Assembly: GCA_002837195.1 (NCBI GenBank) | Contig: KZ478069.1 | Span: 1 to 64,000, forward strand | Direction: 5' to 3' | DNA: 64,000 bases | Source of the DNA: Enterobacterales bacterium CwR94 | GTDB taxonomy: Bacteria; Pseudomonadota; Gammaproteobacteria; Enterobacterales; Enterobacteriaceae | Shown here: positions 1 to 9,019 of the stretch, piece by piece | Layout of the letters: every line of letters starts with the position of its first letter | How positions within the stretch are numbered: position 1 is the first letter of the stretch | The notes under the pieces: generated by a model | The model's input: the letters and a program-made list of their open reading frames with translations, nothing else | Databases searched by the model: none | Told to the model about the DNA's origin: nothing | Program-made: the position numbers and the translations under genes

Positions 1-75
1 GCCGCCGACGACACCGCCGCCGACGACACCGCCGCCGACGACACCGCCGCCGACGACACCGCCGCCGACGCCGTC
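1..75. repeat. 15-bp tandem repeat, about five copies
   Basis: Four identical copies of a GC-rich 15-mer (gccgccgacgacacc) lie at 1-60, followed by a diverged copy at 61-75. The array may continue to the left of the window. In the favoured frame it encodes PPTTP units. Being a multiple of three, copy-number change by slippage would alter linker length without shifting the frame. Confidence 0.85.
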
Positions 76-106
76 GCCGACGGGAAGTTCGACGCCGGAG
101 CCGTAA
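2..106 (+). CDS. C-terminal tail of a Pro/Thr-repeat protein (partial, 5' end outside window)
   Basis: The window opens inside a reading frame built from a 15-bp direct repeat that encodes PPTTP units. The frame ends with a short Ser/Pro/Thr-rich tail and a TAA at 104-106. It stops 54 bp before the PAAR gene, and a small GC hairpin lies in the gap, so this frame suits a real gene end. A second open frame through the same repeat (AADDT units) runs into the PAAR gene and is less likely. Position just upstream of PAAR suggests a type VI secretion protein, perhaps a VgrG with a flexible C-terminal extension. Too little is visible to name it. Confidence 0.45.
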   Translation, partial: PPTTPPPTTPPPTTPPPTTPPPTPSPTGSSTPEP

Positions 107-115
107 GCGTAATGT

Positions 116-133
116 GCCCCGTTTCGACGGGGC
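116..133 (+). terminator. Short GC hairpin between the upstream gene and the PAAR gene
   Basis: A perfect 6-bp stem (116-121 with 128-133) encloses a 6-nt loop. There is no following U-tract, so it is more likely an mRNA processing or stability hairpin, or a weak attenuator, than a full terminator. Confidence 0.35.
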
Positions 134-160
134 CTGATAACCGTTCAAAAGGAGAGAACG

Positions 161-421
161 ATGCAACCAGCAGCAAGAGTCAGTGATTCCATCTGCCATG
201 GCGGCGCTGTCGCCAGCGGATCTGGAAATGTGTTCATCAACAGCCTGCCCGCCGCCGTCGTGGCGATGAGTGTGGCACCGTGCAGCCTGCACGGTGCTGC
301 TTCAGTCGCCTCAGGATCAGGGACAGTGTTTATCAATAGCCTGCCAGCCGCACGATTGGGGGATGTTACGGGGTGCGGCTCCGCCATTGTCTGCGGTTCT
401 GGCGATGTAAAAATCGGGTAA
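161..421 (+). CDS. PAAR-domain protein, type VI secretion tip
   Basis: This 86-residue protein is made of PAAR repeats. It begins with the typical PAARVSD stretch and repeats a GSGNVFINSLPAA-type element twice, ending in a GDVKIG strand. PAAR proteins form the sharp cone that caps the VgrG spike of the type VI secretion system and can carry effectors. Here there is no fused effector: the length is that of a minimal PAAR domain. A strong ribosome binding site (aaggag, 150-155) precedes the ATG. The next gene starts 5 bp after the stop, which implies co-transcription with the FHA, TagJ and TssE genes. Confidence 0.9.
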   Translation: MQPAARVSDSICHGGAVASGSGNVFINSLPAAVVAMSVAPCSLHGAASVASGSGTVFINSLPAARLGDVTGCGSAIVCGSGDVKIG

Positions 422-425
422 CGCG

Positions 426-1238
426 ATGCAACTGCAAATGAATTGGCCACCAACAGGCCTGCGCTTAGCGATTCCTGAGGAGCGCGATGGCGGCCGTGTG
501 ATGATGTTTTGCATGGTGACTCACACCCTGTTGCATGAACTGTCTGAAGGGCAAGAAAACTACTTCTGCATTTGGTGGAACCAGTGTGAGCCAGTGATGC
601 GTGTCCACAGCTCAACCTATACCTGTCTGATGGATGGCCGACGTTTGCAGCCCGATATGCACTACTCCTTGCGTCTGGGGAGTGTGATTCAGGCGGGCAT
701 GGCAGCATTTTCTGTTGTGCCCGCTCTGGAGAACACCTATCACCATCAGCTTGACCAATTGGGGCTTGCCACACCAGAGCCGAGTGCGGTTCCACCGTTA
801 GAAGCACTGCTCACACACGGTGGGCATCACACGCCCTGGCAGTCGCAGGTTACGCGCGAACTCCACTCTGATGATGTTTTGAAGCACCTGTCCGCTGAAT
901 ACAAACGTTATCTGTTGTGGGGGGATCAGAGCCGGGCCTTCGTTAAGCAAAACACGCAACTGGAAAACCGCCTGCCGGCCCGCGATCCCTATCTGGATAA
1001 CGTGATCGACAGCGTCAAAGATAAGACGTTGGTGGAGTGTATTTTTAATGAAGGGGCGCTGATTGATCGCGTCCTTGCCGATCTCCTGGCCTTTAATCAG
1101 GAAGCCATTCCTGAAGAAACACAGCCCGATATTTTGACTGCACTCGCACCTGAAAACCTTTCGCGCATTGAACGTCGAGAGGTTTCGGAATTGCTGTACC
1201 GCGAACTTTATAAACTGGGGCTGGATAGCCATCTTTAA
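426..1238 (+). CDS. Type VI secretion-associated FHA-domain protein (TagH/ImpI-like)
   Basis: The 270-residue product has an N-terminal region (about residues 25-100) with the beta-sandwich pattern of an FHA phosphopeptide-binding domain, including an L-x-DG-x-x-L turn and a Y-x-L-x-x-G-x-x-I-x-x-G strand pair. The usual conserved Arg and Ser phosphate-binding residues are not obvious, so the domain may be degenerate. The C-terminal half is helical and charged and resembles the tail of T6SS FHA proteins. Such proteins act in post-translational control of the secretion machine or as baseplate partners. It lies 5 bp after PAAR and 17 bp before tagJ. The exact family call is inferred partly from context. 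Confidence 0.6.
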   Translation: MQLQMNWPPTGLRLAIPEERDGGRVMMFCMVTHTLLHELSEGQENYFCIWWNQCEPVMRVHSSTYTCLMDGRRLQPDMHYSLRLGSVIQAGMAAFSVVPALENTYHHQLDQLGLATPEPSAVPPLEALLTHGGHHTPWQSQVTRELHSDDVLKHLSAEYKRYLLWGDQSRAFVKQNTQLENRLPARDPYLDNVIDSVKDKTLVECIFNEGALIDRVLADLLAFNQEAIPEETQPDILTALAPENLSRIERREVSELLYRELYKLGLDSHL

Positions 1239-1255
1239 TAATAATGAGGAATACC

Positions 1256-2071
1256 ATGACCAATCCAATGGTGACATTAAGTGAAAGCACACTGGCACTG
1301 GATGAGTGGGTTGCAAACGCAATCGTTGATGTGAAACGCACACCAGGCCAGCTTGAAGCGCGTTGGCAACTGGTTAAGCTGTACTGTTTACAGGCTGACT
1401 GGGATCGCGCCATGCGTCAGTTGGACACCCTGCTAAAAATCGAACCTGAGTGCCAGCGCCAGGTTGATCTGTACCGCAACCTGATCCTCAGTGAGCGGTT
1501 GCGTACTGCTGTGTTGGTCGGTGAACGGGAAGCCGTCACCGTTGAGGGGGCGTTGCCGGAATGGGCGGCGCAATTAGTGCAGTCTAACGCGCTGTATGCG
1601 AACGCAGATTACGCGCAGGGCGAGAAGATGCGCCAATTGGCGTTGGAAAACGCCTCGGCATTACAAGGCCAGAGTGAATCGCTGGGGCAATTTGAATGGC
1701 TGGCTGACAGTGATGATCGACTCGGTCCCGTATGTGAATTTATCTGTGCAGGTGGCTACCGCTGGATCCCGTTTAGCTCTCTTGACAGCTTGCATGTCAG
1801 TGCGCCGAAAGGTCTGAATGATCTGGTATGGGCACCGGCAACCGCCCGCGTCAATGGCCAAAATTGGTTGGGTTATATTCCTGCGCGTTATCCGGTCACG
1901 CTTGATGATGATCAAAAAGTCAAAGCGGGTCTGGAGACGCACTGGATTGAACAAGGGGCTCGATTTATCGGTGCTGGCCGCAAAATGTGGCTGAGCAATG
2001 TCGGCGAATGCTCGTTGTTTGAAGCGGGCGCAATTGAGGCCAATACAGCAGATGAAGAACAATCGGCGTAA
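1256..2071 (+). CDS. tagJ: Type VI secretion accessory protein TagJ (ImpE/SciE family)
   Basis: This 271-residue protein fits the ImpE/TagJ family. Its N-terminal half is TPR-like and helical (LEARWQLVKLYCLQADWDRA and following). Its C-terminal half is the ImpE core, with G-x-x-G-x-R-x-I-P-F near residues 165-172 and a WLGYIPARYP stretch. TagJ binds the TssB sheath protein and is thought to aid ClpV recycling in some systems. An in-frame ATG lies 12 bp upstream at 1244, but ATG 1256 has a better-placed ribosome binding site (gagga, 1246-1250). The 3' end overlaps tssE by 20 bp, a sign of translational coupling. Confidence 0.8.
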   Translation: MTNPMVTLSESTLALDEWVANAIVDVKRTPGQLEARWQLVKLYCLQADWDRAMRQLDTLLKIEPECQRQVDLYRNLILSERLRTAVLVGEREAVTVEGALPEWAAQLVQSNALYANADYAQGEKMRQLALENASALQGQSESLGQFEWLADSDDRLGPVCEFICAGGYRWIPFSSLDSLHVSAPKGLNDLVWAPATARVNGQNWLGYIPARYPVTLDDDQKVKAGLETHWIEQGARFIGAGRKMWLSNVGECSLFEAGAIEANTADEEQSA

Positions 2072-2552
2072 GCCCTGGTTGCCTTGCCTGCTGGATCGTT
2101 TGTTGGATGATGAACCCCGCAAGCAGGTAGAAACCTGGGATCGGTATCATTTTGATGCTCGCGCGTTGCGCAAAATTATTCAGCAAAATATTGCCGAGAT
2201 CCTCAACACCGCCAATATTGAAGAACGTCTGCACCCCTTGCGGCATCGTTATACTGCCGGTTCCGTATTGAACTACGGTATTTCTCCGCAGGTGGGGGGT
2301 TATTCGACGCCGCATAATTGGAGTGATTTGGAACGCATGATCCGTGATGCGCTTATCCGCTTCGAACCGCGACTGATTCCAGACTCGATCGTCATTAATC
2401 TTATTGGCGATCGTCAGGCTCCGGCCTGCAATGGCATTATTCAGTTCGATATTCGCGCCCTGGTGTGGTGGGATCCTCAGCCCTTTGATTTGGCGATTGG
2501 CGCACGCTATGACCTGGAAACCGACAGTGCCAGCGTAACGCTCAATCATTAA
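2052..2552 (+). CDS. tssE: Type VI secretion baseplate protein TssE (gp25-like)
   Basis: TssE is the gp25-like wedge protein of the type VI baseplate and helps start sheath assembly. The 166-residue product has the family signature: a basic N-terminus ending in LLDRLLDDEP, the conserved SVLNYG motif (residues 71-76), and a C-terminal gp25 fold (RFEPRL, then a beta-strand ending near the stop). A longer frame opens at 1998, but the ATG at 2052, inside the end of tagJ, gives the expected family N-terminus. It is the last gene of the T6SS run in this window and is followed by a terminator. Confidence 0.85.
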   Translation: MKNNRRKPWLPCLLDRLLDDEPRKQVETWDRYHFDARALRKIIQQNIAEILNTANIEERLHPLRHRYTAGSVLNYGISPQVGGYSTPHNWSDLERMIRDALIRFEPRLIPDSIVINLIGDRQAPACNGIIQFDIRALVWWDPQPFDLAIGARYDLETDSASVTLNH

Positions 2553-2560
2553 AACCCAGG

Positions 2561-2589
2561 CAGGGGGTGTAAGATTACGTAAACCCCCT
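2561..2589 (+). terminator. Intrinsic terminator after the T6SS genes
   Basis: An 8-bp GC stem (2561-2568 with 2582-2589) with a 13-nt loop is followed by tttaat. It lies 9 bp after the tssE stop and separates the T6SS cluster from yliI. Confidence 0.7.
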
Positions 2590-2645
2590 GTTTAATCATC
2601 GTGATGCGACTACGTTTATCGAAGGAATATGTCAGGAGATAAACC

Positions 2646-3749
2646 ATGTCGCGTTTGTTGAGATCGTTGCTGCTAACCACCGTATTTGCTGTTTTCCCCG
2701 CTGCCGCCGCGAAAGTTACCGTTGAAACGTTGCAAGACAACCTGGATCACCCGTGGGCGGTGGCTTTTTTGCCTGATGATCAGGGCATGTTGATCACCGA
2801 GCGAAGTGGACAACTGCGCCACTGGCAGGCGGGCAAAGGGCTTTCAACCCCGATCGGTGGGGTGCCAAAAGTCTGGGCGCAACGGCAGGGGGGATTACTG
2901 GATGTTGTGCTGGCGCCCGACTTTCCACAGAGCCGACGCGTTTGGCTGAGCTATACCGTTGAAGGCGCGCAAGGGGCGGGGGCGGTAGTCGGGTTCGGCA
3001 CGCTCTCCGCGGATAATCGCCAGTTACAGGGCTTTAAACCCGTCTTGCAACAGACCCCCGCACTCTCCTCCGGTGCCAATATCGGCACGCGAATTGCGTT
3101 TGATCGCGAGGGGTACCTCTGGATAGCCTTTGGCGATAATTTCGTGGCTGAGAATGCGCAGAAGCTCGACAGCCTACAGGGAAAATTGGTGCGTCTGACT
3201 GCCCAAGGGGATGTCCCGAAAGATAATCCCTTTGTCGGCCGTGCCGGTGCGCGTCCAGAAATCTGGTCTTATGGTTTACGTAATCCGCAGGGGCTGGCTT
3301 TTAATCCCTGGACGCTGGCCATCTGGGAGAGTGAACATGGCCCGCGCGGCGGTGATGAAGTCAATATTCCTGCCAAAGGCAAGAACTACGGTTGGCCTCT
3401 GGCGACTTGGGGCGTGGATTACAGTGGTTTGAAAGTACCAGGATCGCTGGGGGGCAAAGTGGCAGGCACTGAGCAACCTGTCTATTACTGGGAAAAGTCA
3501 CCGGCGCTGAGTGGTATGGCGTTTTATAACAGCGCGCGGTTTCCTCAGTGGAAAAACTCTTTATTTATCGGTGCGTTGAAAGATCAAAATCTGATTCGTT
3601 TAACGTTGAATGGCGATAAAGTGGTGAGTGAAGAGCGTCTGCTCGACGATCGTGGCGAGCGCATTCGCGATGTGCGAATGGGGCCTGATGGCTATTTGTA
3701 TGTCTTAACGGATGCGCGCGACGGCAAATTACTGCGCGTCGGTTTGTAA
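2646..3749 (+). CDS. yliI: PQQ-dependent soluble aldose sugar dehydrogenase YliI
   Basis: YliI (Asd) is a periplasmic beta-propeller enzyme that oxidises aldoses with PQQ and Ca2+. The 367-residue product is close to the E. coli length. It has a cleavable signal peptide (residues 1 to about 22, ending AAAA), followed by the NLDHPWAVAFLPD blade. The family motifs GTRIAFDREGYLWIAFGDN, YGLRNPQGLAF and EHGPRGGDEVN are all present. No pqq biosynthesis genes lie in the window, so the cofactor may come from outside, as in E. coli. yliI and dacC are also near neighbours in E. coli. Confidence 0.9.
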   Translation: MSRLLRSLLLTTVFAVFPAAAAKVTVETLQDNLDHPWAVAFLPDDQGMLITERSGQLRHWQAGKGLSTPIGGVPKVWAQRQGGLLDVVLAPDFPQSRRVWLSYTVEGAQGAGAVVGFGTLSADNRQLQGFKPVLQQTPALSSGANIGTRIAFDREGYLWIAFGDNFVAENAQKLDSLQGKLVRLTAQGDVPKDNPFVGRAGARPEIWSYGLRNPQGLAFNPWTLAIWESEHGPRGGDEVNIPAKGKNYGWPLATWGVDYSGLKVPGSLGGKVAGTEQPVYYWEKSPALSGMAFYNSARFPQWKNSLFIGALKDQNLIRLTLNGDKVVSEERLLDDRGERIRDVRMGPDGYLYVLTDARDGKLLRVGL

Positions 3750-3755
3750 TTTATC

Positions 3756-3783
3756 AGCCCCTTCCAGACAAGCGGAAGGGGCT
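3756..3783. terminator. Bidirectional terminator between yliI and the HAD gene
   Basis: A perfect 10-bp stem (3756-3765 with 3774-3783) with an 8-nt loop sits between two convergent genes and can serve both strands. Confidence 0.8.
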
Positions 3784-3789
3784 AAACTC

Positions 3790-4440
3790 CTATCGACTCC
3801 AGTTCAGTACTTCCCAACCTCGCTGCCGGGCGGCATCATGAAGCAGGGCGTCAGGATTCACCGCAAAGGCATAGTGTGCTTGTTCCAGCAGCGGAATATC
3901 ATTGTGTGAATCGCTGTAGGCCCAGACATGATTGAAGGTGTGTTGGGATGATAGCCACTCTTTCAGGCGTACGACTTTGCCTTCTTTGTAAGTGAAGGTG
4001 CCGTAGGTGTTGCCGGTGTAGCAGTCATCGACAATTTCAACACCGATAGCCAGCGCGCCATGTGCATTCAATTGCTCGGCTATCGGACTGACCAAATGTT
4101 CACCATTGGCGGAGATAACAATCACGGTGTCGCCGCGATCGCGATGAAACGCAATGCGTTCTTTCGCCAGCGGATAGACGCGCGGCAAGATATCGCGATG
4201 AATAAAACGACGCACCCAGCCGTCAACCGTTAGCGTGGCTTTACCAGCAACGGGTGCCAACATATTGCGCATGTAGTCTTCAATCTGCAGACTTCCGTGG
4301 TAGTAGCTCTGCATCAGGACTTTATCTCTTTGCAGGATCTCCTCACTGGCAAAGCCTTGCGATTCCAGCCAGCGCAGCCACAAGCTGGCCGTATCTTCAC
4401 ATATCAATGTTTCATCAAGGTCAAACAGAGCTAAATCCAT
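3790..4440 (-). CDS. HAD-IB family phosphatase (SerB-like fold)
   Basis: The 216-residue cytoplasmic protein is a subfamily IB haloacid-dehalogenase hydrolase. Motif I is FDLDET (nucleophile D7, acid/base D9), motif II is the SANGE segment, the conserved Lys lies in YKEGK, and motif III is YSDSHNDIPLL. These proteins remove phosphate from small phosphoesters such as phosphoserine or phosphatidylglycerol phosphate. The substrate here is unknown, and the cap region is not that of SerB. The start is the ATG at 4440, with ribosome binding site aggaagcg just upstream. An upstream in-frame extension lacks family similarity. It occupies the place that yliJ holds between yliI and dacC in E. coli. Confidence 0.8.
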   Translation of the reverse strand: MDLALFDLDETLICEDTASLWLRWLESQGFASEEILQRDKVLMQSYYHGSLQIEDYMRNMLAPVAGKATLTVDGWVRRFIHRDILPRVYPLAKERIAFHRDRGDTVIVISANGEHLVSPIAEQLNAHGALAIGVEIVDDCYTGNTYGTFTYKEGKVVRLKEWLSSQHTFNHVWAYSDSHNDIPLLEQAHYAFAVNPDALLHDAARQRGWEVLNWSR

Positions 4441-4699
4441 GATCGCTTCCTCGCAACAAACCCAACTCAGGGTAGCGGAAATTTTGTCGTGATCCGCTTC
4501 CCATAATGCAAATTCAGAATTAGACGTAGAAAAAGTTCGCCACTCAGGCGGCAAGATACAGATTTTTCTAATAAACTCTAAAAAACTTTACGGTATGAAT
4601 GTTTTATTACGTTCCGGGAATCGTTAGCGTAGTAACGAAGAATATTCGGCGTTAACTGACTGAACGATTTGACTTTAAAACGGAAAAGCTGGGCCAGCC

Positions 4700-5884
4700 A
4701 TGAAGAAAACTTCCCTTAGCCTCTCGGCAACACTTTTGTTTGTTCTCTCTGCCTCCGCACAGGCCGTTGACGCGCCCGCTGCCCCTCAGGTTGATGCTAA
4801 AGCCTGGGTACTGATGGACTACGCCAGTGGTAGCGTATTAGCGGAATCTCAGGCCGATGAGCGACTGGATCCCGCCAGCCTGACTAAAATTATGACCAGT
4901 TATGTGGTGGGTCAATCACTCAAACAGGGCAAGATTAAACGTGACGATAGAGTCACGGTGGGCAAAGATGCCTGGGCGACCGGTAACCCCGTGCTACGTG
5001 GTTCCTCACTGATGTTCCTCAAGCCCGGTGACCGCATTCCCGTTGAGGCGTTGAACAAAGGCATTATTATCCAGTCAGGTAATGACGCCAGTATTGCACT
5101 GGCCGATTATGTGGCAGGCAGCCAGGATTCCTTTGTGGGCCTGATGAATAATTATGTTAAAGCGCTGGGCCTGACCAACACGCATTTTAAAACGGTTCAC
5201 GGCCTGGATTCGGAAGGTCAGTACAGCACCGCGCGCGATATGGCGCTACTGGGACAAGCATTAATCCGCGATGTGCCAGAAGAGTATGCCATCCACAAAG
5301 AGAAAGAATTTACCTTCAATAATATTCGCCAGATAAACCGTAACCGTCTGTTGTGGAGCAGTAATCTCAACGTGGATGGTATCAAGACCGGACACACCTC
5401 AGGCGCCGGTAATAACCTGGTGGCCTCGGCAACCGAAGGCAATATGCGTTTGATCTCGGTGGTTTTAGGCGCGGAAACGGATGCCATTCGCTTTCGTGAA
5501 AGTGAGAAACTCCTGACCTGGGGATTCCGCTTCTTTGAGACCGTGACACCAATTAAAGCTGATAAGCCTTTCGTCATGCAGCGCATCTGGTTTGGTGATA
5601 AGAAAGAGATTGGTCTTGGCGTCATTAACGATGCCGCGATCACTATCCCTAAAGGGCAGATGAAGAACCTGAAAGCCAGTTACACACTGACCTCAACGCA
5701 AATCGAGGCCCCGCTGAAAAAGGGGCAACAGGTGGGTACCATTGATTTTCAACTGGACGGCAAAAGCGTTGCGCAGCGTCCACTGGTGGTGATGGAAGAG
5801 GTGCCGGAAGGGGGCTTTTTCAGTCGAATGATAGATTTTGTGATGATGAAATTGAACGGATGGTTTGGCAGTTGGTTTAGCTAA
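4700..5884 (+). CDS. dacC: D-alanyl-D-alanine carboxypeptidase DacC (PBP6)
   Basis: DacC is a low-molecular-weight penicillin-binding protein that trims the terminal D-Ala from peptidoglycan pentapeptides. The 394-residue product has a signal peptide (residues 1 to about 22). The active-site motifs are S60-L-T-K63, S126-G-N128 and K229-T-G231, followed by a C-terminal beta domain (PBP5_C) and an amphipathic membrane anchor ending in FGSWFS. The anchor and whole-length similarity fit DacC better than DacA or DacD. A preceding AT-rich stretch (4560-4690) is the likely promoter region. Confidence 0.93.
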   Translation: MKKTSLSLSATLLFVLSASAQAVDAPAAPQVDAKAWVLMDYASGSVLAESQADERLDPASLTKIMTSYVVGQSLKQGKIKRDDRVTVGKDAWATGNPVLRGSSLMFLKPGDRIPVEALNKGIIIQSGNDASIALADYVAGSQDSFVGLMNNYVKALGLTNTHFKTVHGLDSEGQYSTARDMALLGQALIRDVPEEYAIHKEKEFTFNNIRQINRNRLLWSSNLNVDGIKTGHTSGAGNNLVASATEGNMRLISVVLGAETDAIRFRESEKLLTWGFRFFETVTPIKADKPFVMQRIWFGDKKEIGLGVINDAAITIPKGQMKNLKASYTLTSTQIEAPLKKGQQVGTIDFQLDGKSVAQRPLVVMEEVPEGGFFSRMIDFVMMKLNGWFGSWFS

Positions 5885-5892
5885 ATCCTGGT

Positions 5893-5928
5893 ACGTTGTC
5901 CTTCCCAGCAAAACGGGAAGGACAACGT
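5893..5928. terminator. Strong bidirectional terminator between dacC and metG
   Basis: A perfect 14-bp stem (5893-5906 with 5915-5928) with an 8-nt loop lies between two convergent genes. Confidence 0.85.
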
Positions 5929-5944
5929 TAGCGCAGCAAGCCGC

Positions 5945-7981
5945 TTATTTCACTGGCATACCTGGCTGTGCGCCGGTATCGGCACCGAGGATAAACAAGT
6001 CTTTACCGCCAGGTCCGGCGGAGAGCACCATCCCTTCTGAAACGCCAAATCGCATTTTACGCGGTGCCAGATTGACCACGACGACTGTTTGGCGACCGAC
6101 CAGTACTGAGGGATCGGGATACGCGGCGCGGATACCGGAAAAGATCTGCCGCGTTTCACCGCCCAAATCCAATTCCAGACGCAACAGCTTGTCAGAACCC
6201 TCCACAAACTCAGCCACTTTAATCAGCGCAATACGCATATCGACCTTTGAGAACTCCTCAATGGTAATACTCTCTTTCGCTGGTGCTTCGCTGTTGGCCG
6301 TTTTACCTGCTGTGGGCGCGCTGGCTGCGGCCGCATCCTGTTTTGAGGCGTCGACCAGGGCAGCCACTTTCGCCGGTTCAATGCGGTTGTACAGCGCTTT
6401 GAACGGGTTAATGGCTTGCGCTAACAACGGCTGTTGCACGGTATCCCAGTGCAGTTGCACACCGAGGAAGGCTTCCGCACGTTCGGTCAGGGTTGGCAAT
6501 ACCGGTTTTAGATAGGTCATCAGCACGCGGAACAAGTTAATGCCCATCGAGCAAATCGCCTGCAGTTCGGCATCACGGCCTTCCTGCTTGGCCACCACCC
6601 ACGGTGCCTGTTCATCAACATAGCGGTTCGCCAAATCGGCCAGCGCCATGATTTCACGTATCGCGCGGCCAAACTCACGGCTTGCCCATGCTTCACCGAT
6701 GCTGTCTGCGGCATCCGTAAAGGTTTTATACAGCGCCGGGTCGGCCAGCTCTGCCGCTAATTGGCCATCAAAGCGTTTGGTAATAAAGCCTGCATTGCGG
6801 GAGGCCAGATTCACAACTTTATTGACAATATCGGCATTAACACGCTGCACGAAATCTTCCAGATTCAGGTCGATATCATCAATGCGCGAGGAGAGTTTCG
6901 CCGCATAGTAGTAGCGTAAGCTGTCGGCATCCAGGTGTTGTAACCAGGTGCTGGCTTTGATAAAGGTGCCGCGAGACTTCGACATCTTCGCTCCGTTCAC
7001 CGTCACATAGCCATGGACAAACAGGTTGGTGGGCTTGCGGTAACCGCTGCCTTCCAACATGGCAGGCCAAAACAGGCTGTGGAAGTAAACAATGTCTTTG
7101 CCAATAAAATGGTACAGCTCGGCGTCGGAGTCTTTCTTCCACCAGGCATCAAAATCGATATCGCCACGCTTATCGCACAGGTTCTTAAAGGAACCCATAT
7201 AACCGATTGGCGCATCTAACCAGACATAGAAGTACTTGCCGGGCGCTCCCGGGATTTCAAAGCCAAAGTACGGTGCATCGCGCGAGATATCCCACTGCTG
7301 CAAACCGGACTCAAACCACTCTTGCATCTTGTTCGCCACTTGCTCTTGCAGCGCACCGGAACGCGTCCAGGTTTGCAGCATGGCACTGAAGCTCGGCAAG
7401 TCGAAGAAGAAGTGCTCTGAATCACGCAACACCGGGGTTGCACCAGATACCACGGATTTCGGATCGATCAGTTCCGTTGGGCTGTAGGTGGCGCTGCACA
7501 CTTCGCAGTTGTCACCGTACTGATCAACGGCCTTACATTTCGGGCAGGTCCCTTTGACGAAACGATCAGGCAAAAACATGCCTTTCTCAGGATCGTACAG
7601 CTGAGAGATGGTACGGTTTTTAATAAAACCGTTCTCTTTCAGCCGGGTGTAAATCAGCTCAGACAGCTCGCGGTTCTCATCACTGTGCGTCGAGTGATAA
7701 TTGTCATAGCTGATATTAAAACCGGCGAAATCAGTCTGATGCTCCTGGCTCATTTCAGCAATCATCTGCTCGGGTGCAATCCCCATCTGCTGAGCTTTCA
7801 GCATAATCGGGGTGCCATGTGCGTCATCGGCACAGATGAAGTAAACCTGATTGCCGCGCATTCGCTGGTAACGCACCCAAATATCTGCCTGGATATGCTC
7901 GAGCATGTGGCCGAGATGGATGGATCCGTTGGCGTACGGCAGGGCGCACGTTACCAAAATTTTCTTCGCGACTTGAGTCAT
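5945..7981 (-). CDS. metG: Methionyl-tRNA synthetase
   Basis: MetG charges tRNA(Met) with methionine in the cytoplasm. The 678-residue product is full length. It has the HIGH-type motif H22-LGH25 in the Rossmann fold, a zinc knuckle with two C-x-x-C pairs (CPKC and CEVC, about residues 146-162), the KMSKS loop at about residue 333, an anticodon-binding helical domain, and a C-terminal OB-fold tRNA-binding domain (VDMRIALI, then [11 protein letters not shown]-like strands) used for dimerisation. An Ala/Pro/Lys-rich linker precedes the OB fold. As in E. coli it diverges from mrp, but here an extra gene lies between them. Confidence 0.97.
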   Translation of the reverse strand: MTQVAKKILVTCALPYANGSIHLGHMLEHIQADIWVRYQRMRGNQVYFICADDAHGTPIMLKAQQMGIAPEQMIAEMSQEHQTDFAGFNISYDNYHSTHSDENRELSELIYTRLKENGFIKNRTISQLYDPEKGMFLPDRFVKGTCPKCKAVDQYGDNCEVCSATYSPTELIDPKSVVSGATPVLRDSEHFFFDLPSFSAMLQTWTRSGALQEQVANKMQEWFESGLQQWDISRDAPYFGFEIPGAPGKYFYVWLDAPIGYMGSFKNLCDKRGDIDFDAWWKKDSDAELYHFIGKDIVYFHSLFWPAMLEGSGYRKPTNLFVHGYVTVNGAKMSKSRGTFIKASTWLQHLDADSLRYYYAAKLSSRIDDIDLNLEDFVQRVNADIVNKVVNLASRNAGFITKRFDGQLAAELADPALYKTFTDAADSIGEAWASREFGRAIREIMALADLANRYVDEQAPWVVAKQEGRDAELQAICSMGINLFRVLMTYLKPVLPTLTERAEAFLGVQLHWDTVQQPLLAQAINPFKALYNRIEPAKVAALVDASKQDAAAASAPTAGKTANSEAPAKESITIEEFSKVDMRIALIKVAEFVEGSDKLLRLELDLGGETRQIFSGIRAAYPDPSVLVGRQTVVVVNLAPRKMRFGVSEGMVLSAGPGGKDLFILGADTGAQPGMPVK

Positions 7982-8150
7982 AGTGAGACTTACACTTCCT
8001 GATTGAAAAGGGGGTTTAGATGTTACCTGAAAGCGCAGGGCGGCGTAAACACAGGTGGTTAAGTTGCTGATTTACGATTGGGAGGAATTTAAGAATCTGG
8101 AATCTGGGGTCGCTCTCTGTTCGCAATGACCAAAAAAGATTTTGAGAACA

Positions 8151-8918
8151 ATGGAACATTTAACGTTTGATTTTAAGCCAGACCTTCCCGTGCACTATGC
8201 ATTTCAAAAAGCCCGCTATGATTGCGAACATCTGCTTATTGTCATGTCAGGATTTAATGTTCCTGATCCCACCGTCTATGATTTCAATATGTTGCAGCAT
8301 TGCCGCTCTGCAATATTGTGGATTAAAGACGATTTTAACCGACTCCCCGCCTACTATCTCTGCCGCGGCATGAAGTTTGATGTTGAGCAGGGCGTGAGTG
8401 CGCTTATCGAGGCGGTTATAAGCCATATCAAGCCCAAAAGCGTCTCAATTATGGGAGGCTCGAAAGGTGGAACGGCGGCCCTGTATTATGGCATCAAGCA
8501 TAAGTTAAAGAACATTATCTCTCTCGTGCCGCAATTCAAAATTGGCAGTTACGTTACCGAGGGGCACTGGGCGCAAGTTGGCAAGGAGATGATGGGTAAC
8601 GTGACCCTAACCAACCGCACGATGCTCGATAGCTTGCTGCCACACAAAATCAAAAGTGACAGGCAACTCGATAGAAATATTTATCTGTTTAGTTCGACTG
8701 AGGACAAACAGTTTCTCACTGAAGTAGAACCCAACCTGCCTTTGTTTGAAAAATATGAAAATTTTAATCTGATTATGTCTAAAAGCCCTTGTGTTACCCA
8801 GCACATAGAGGTGACGGCTTACAATATCAATCTCATTTTATCGCTGATATATCAGTTCGAAGCAGAGATTGCGCCTCGCTGGGGAAAGATTGAGAACGGT
8901 TCGCTGCGTACACGCTAG
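8151..8918 (+). CDS. Alpha/beta-hydrolase-like protein of unknown function between metG and mrp
   Basis: I do not recognise a named gene. The 255-residue product has a predicted central beta-strand (LLIVMSGF) and a nucleophile-elbow motif, GGSKGG, with Ser104 as the likely catalytic residue. The pattern strand, then AYYL, then a Ser elbow followed by ALYYG recalls Asp2/XcbB-like hydrolases linked to surface glycan or glycoprotein export. That is only a resemblance. A His near the C-terminus (QHIEVTAYN) could complete a triad. There is no signal peptide or membrane segment. ATG 8151 is preferred over an in-frame TTG at 8142, but neither has a strong ribosome binding site. It stands alone and is inserted into a normally adjacent gene pair, which suggests acquisition. 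Confidence 0.6.
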   Translation: MEHLTFDFKPDLPVHYAFQKARYDCEHLLIVMSGFNVPDPTVYDFNMLQHCRSAILWIKDDFNRLPAYYLCRGMKFDVEQGVSALIEAVISHIKPKSVSIMGGSKGGTAALYYGIKHKLKNIISLVPQFKIGSYVTEGHWAQVGKEMMGNVTLTNRTMLDSLLPHKIKSDRQLDRNIYLFSSTEDKQFLTEVEPNLPLFEKYENFNLIMSKSPCVTQHIEVTAYNINLILSLIYQFEAEIAPRWGKIENGSLRTR

Positions 8919-9019
8919 CAGCGCGTGATTTACGGCATAATTTTAATGATGGTTCTCCAGAGGCCTGGCACATCTGATATCCTTTAACAGGTTAATCACA
9001 AGAAAATAAAGGAGCCGGG

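Noticed and set aside
1-186. Open frame of AADDT repeats reading into the PAAR gene
   Set aside because: It overlaps the PAAR start and ribosome binding site. The PPTTP frame ends cleanly before a hairpin, so it fits better as the real gene end.
145-807. Long minus-strand open frame across PAAR and the FHA gene
   Set aside because: It overlaps two well-supported genes and looks like an antisense shadow in GC-rich coding DNA.
4637-4650. RcsAB-like GAATATTC element upstream of dacC
   Set aside because: Only 11 of 14 positions match. dacC has no known link to Rcs, and such a core is expected by chance in AT-rich DNA.
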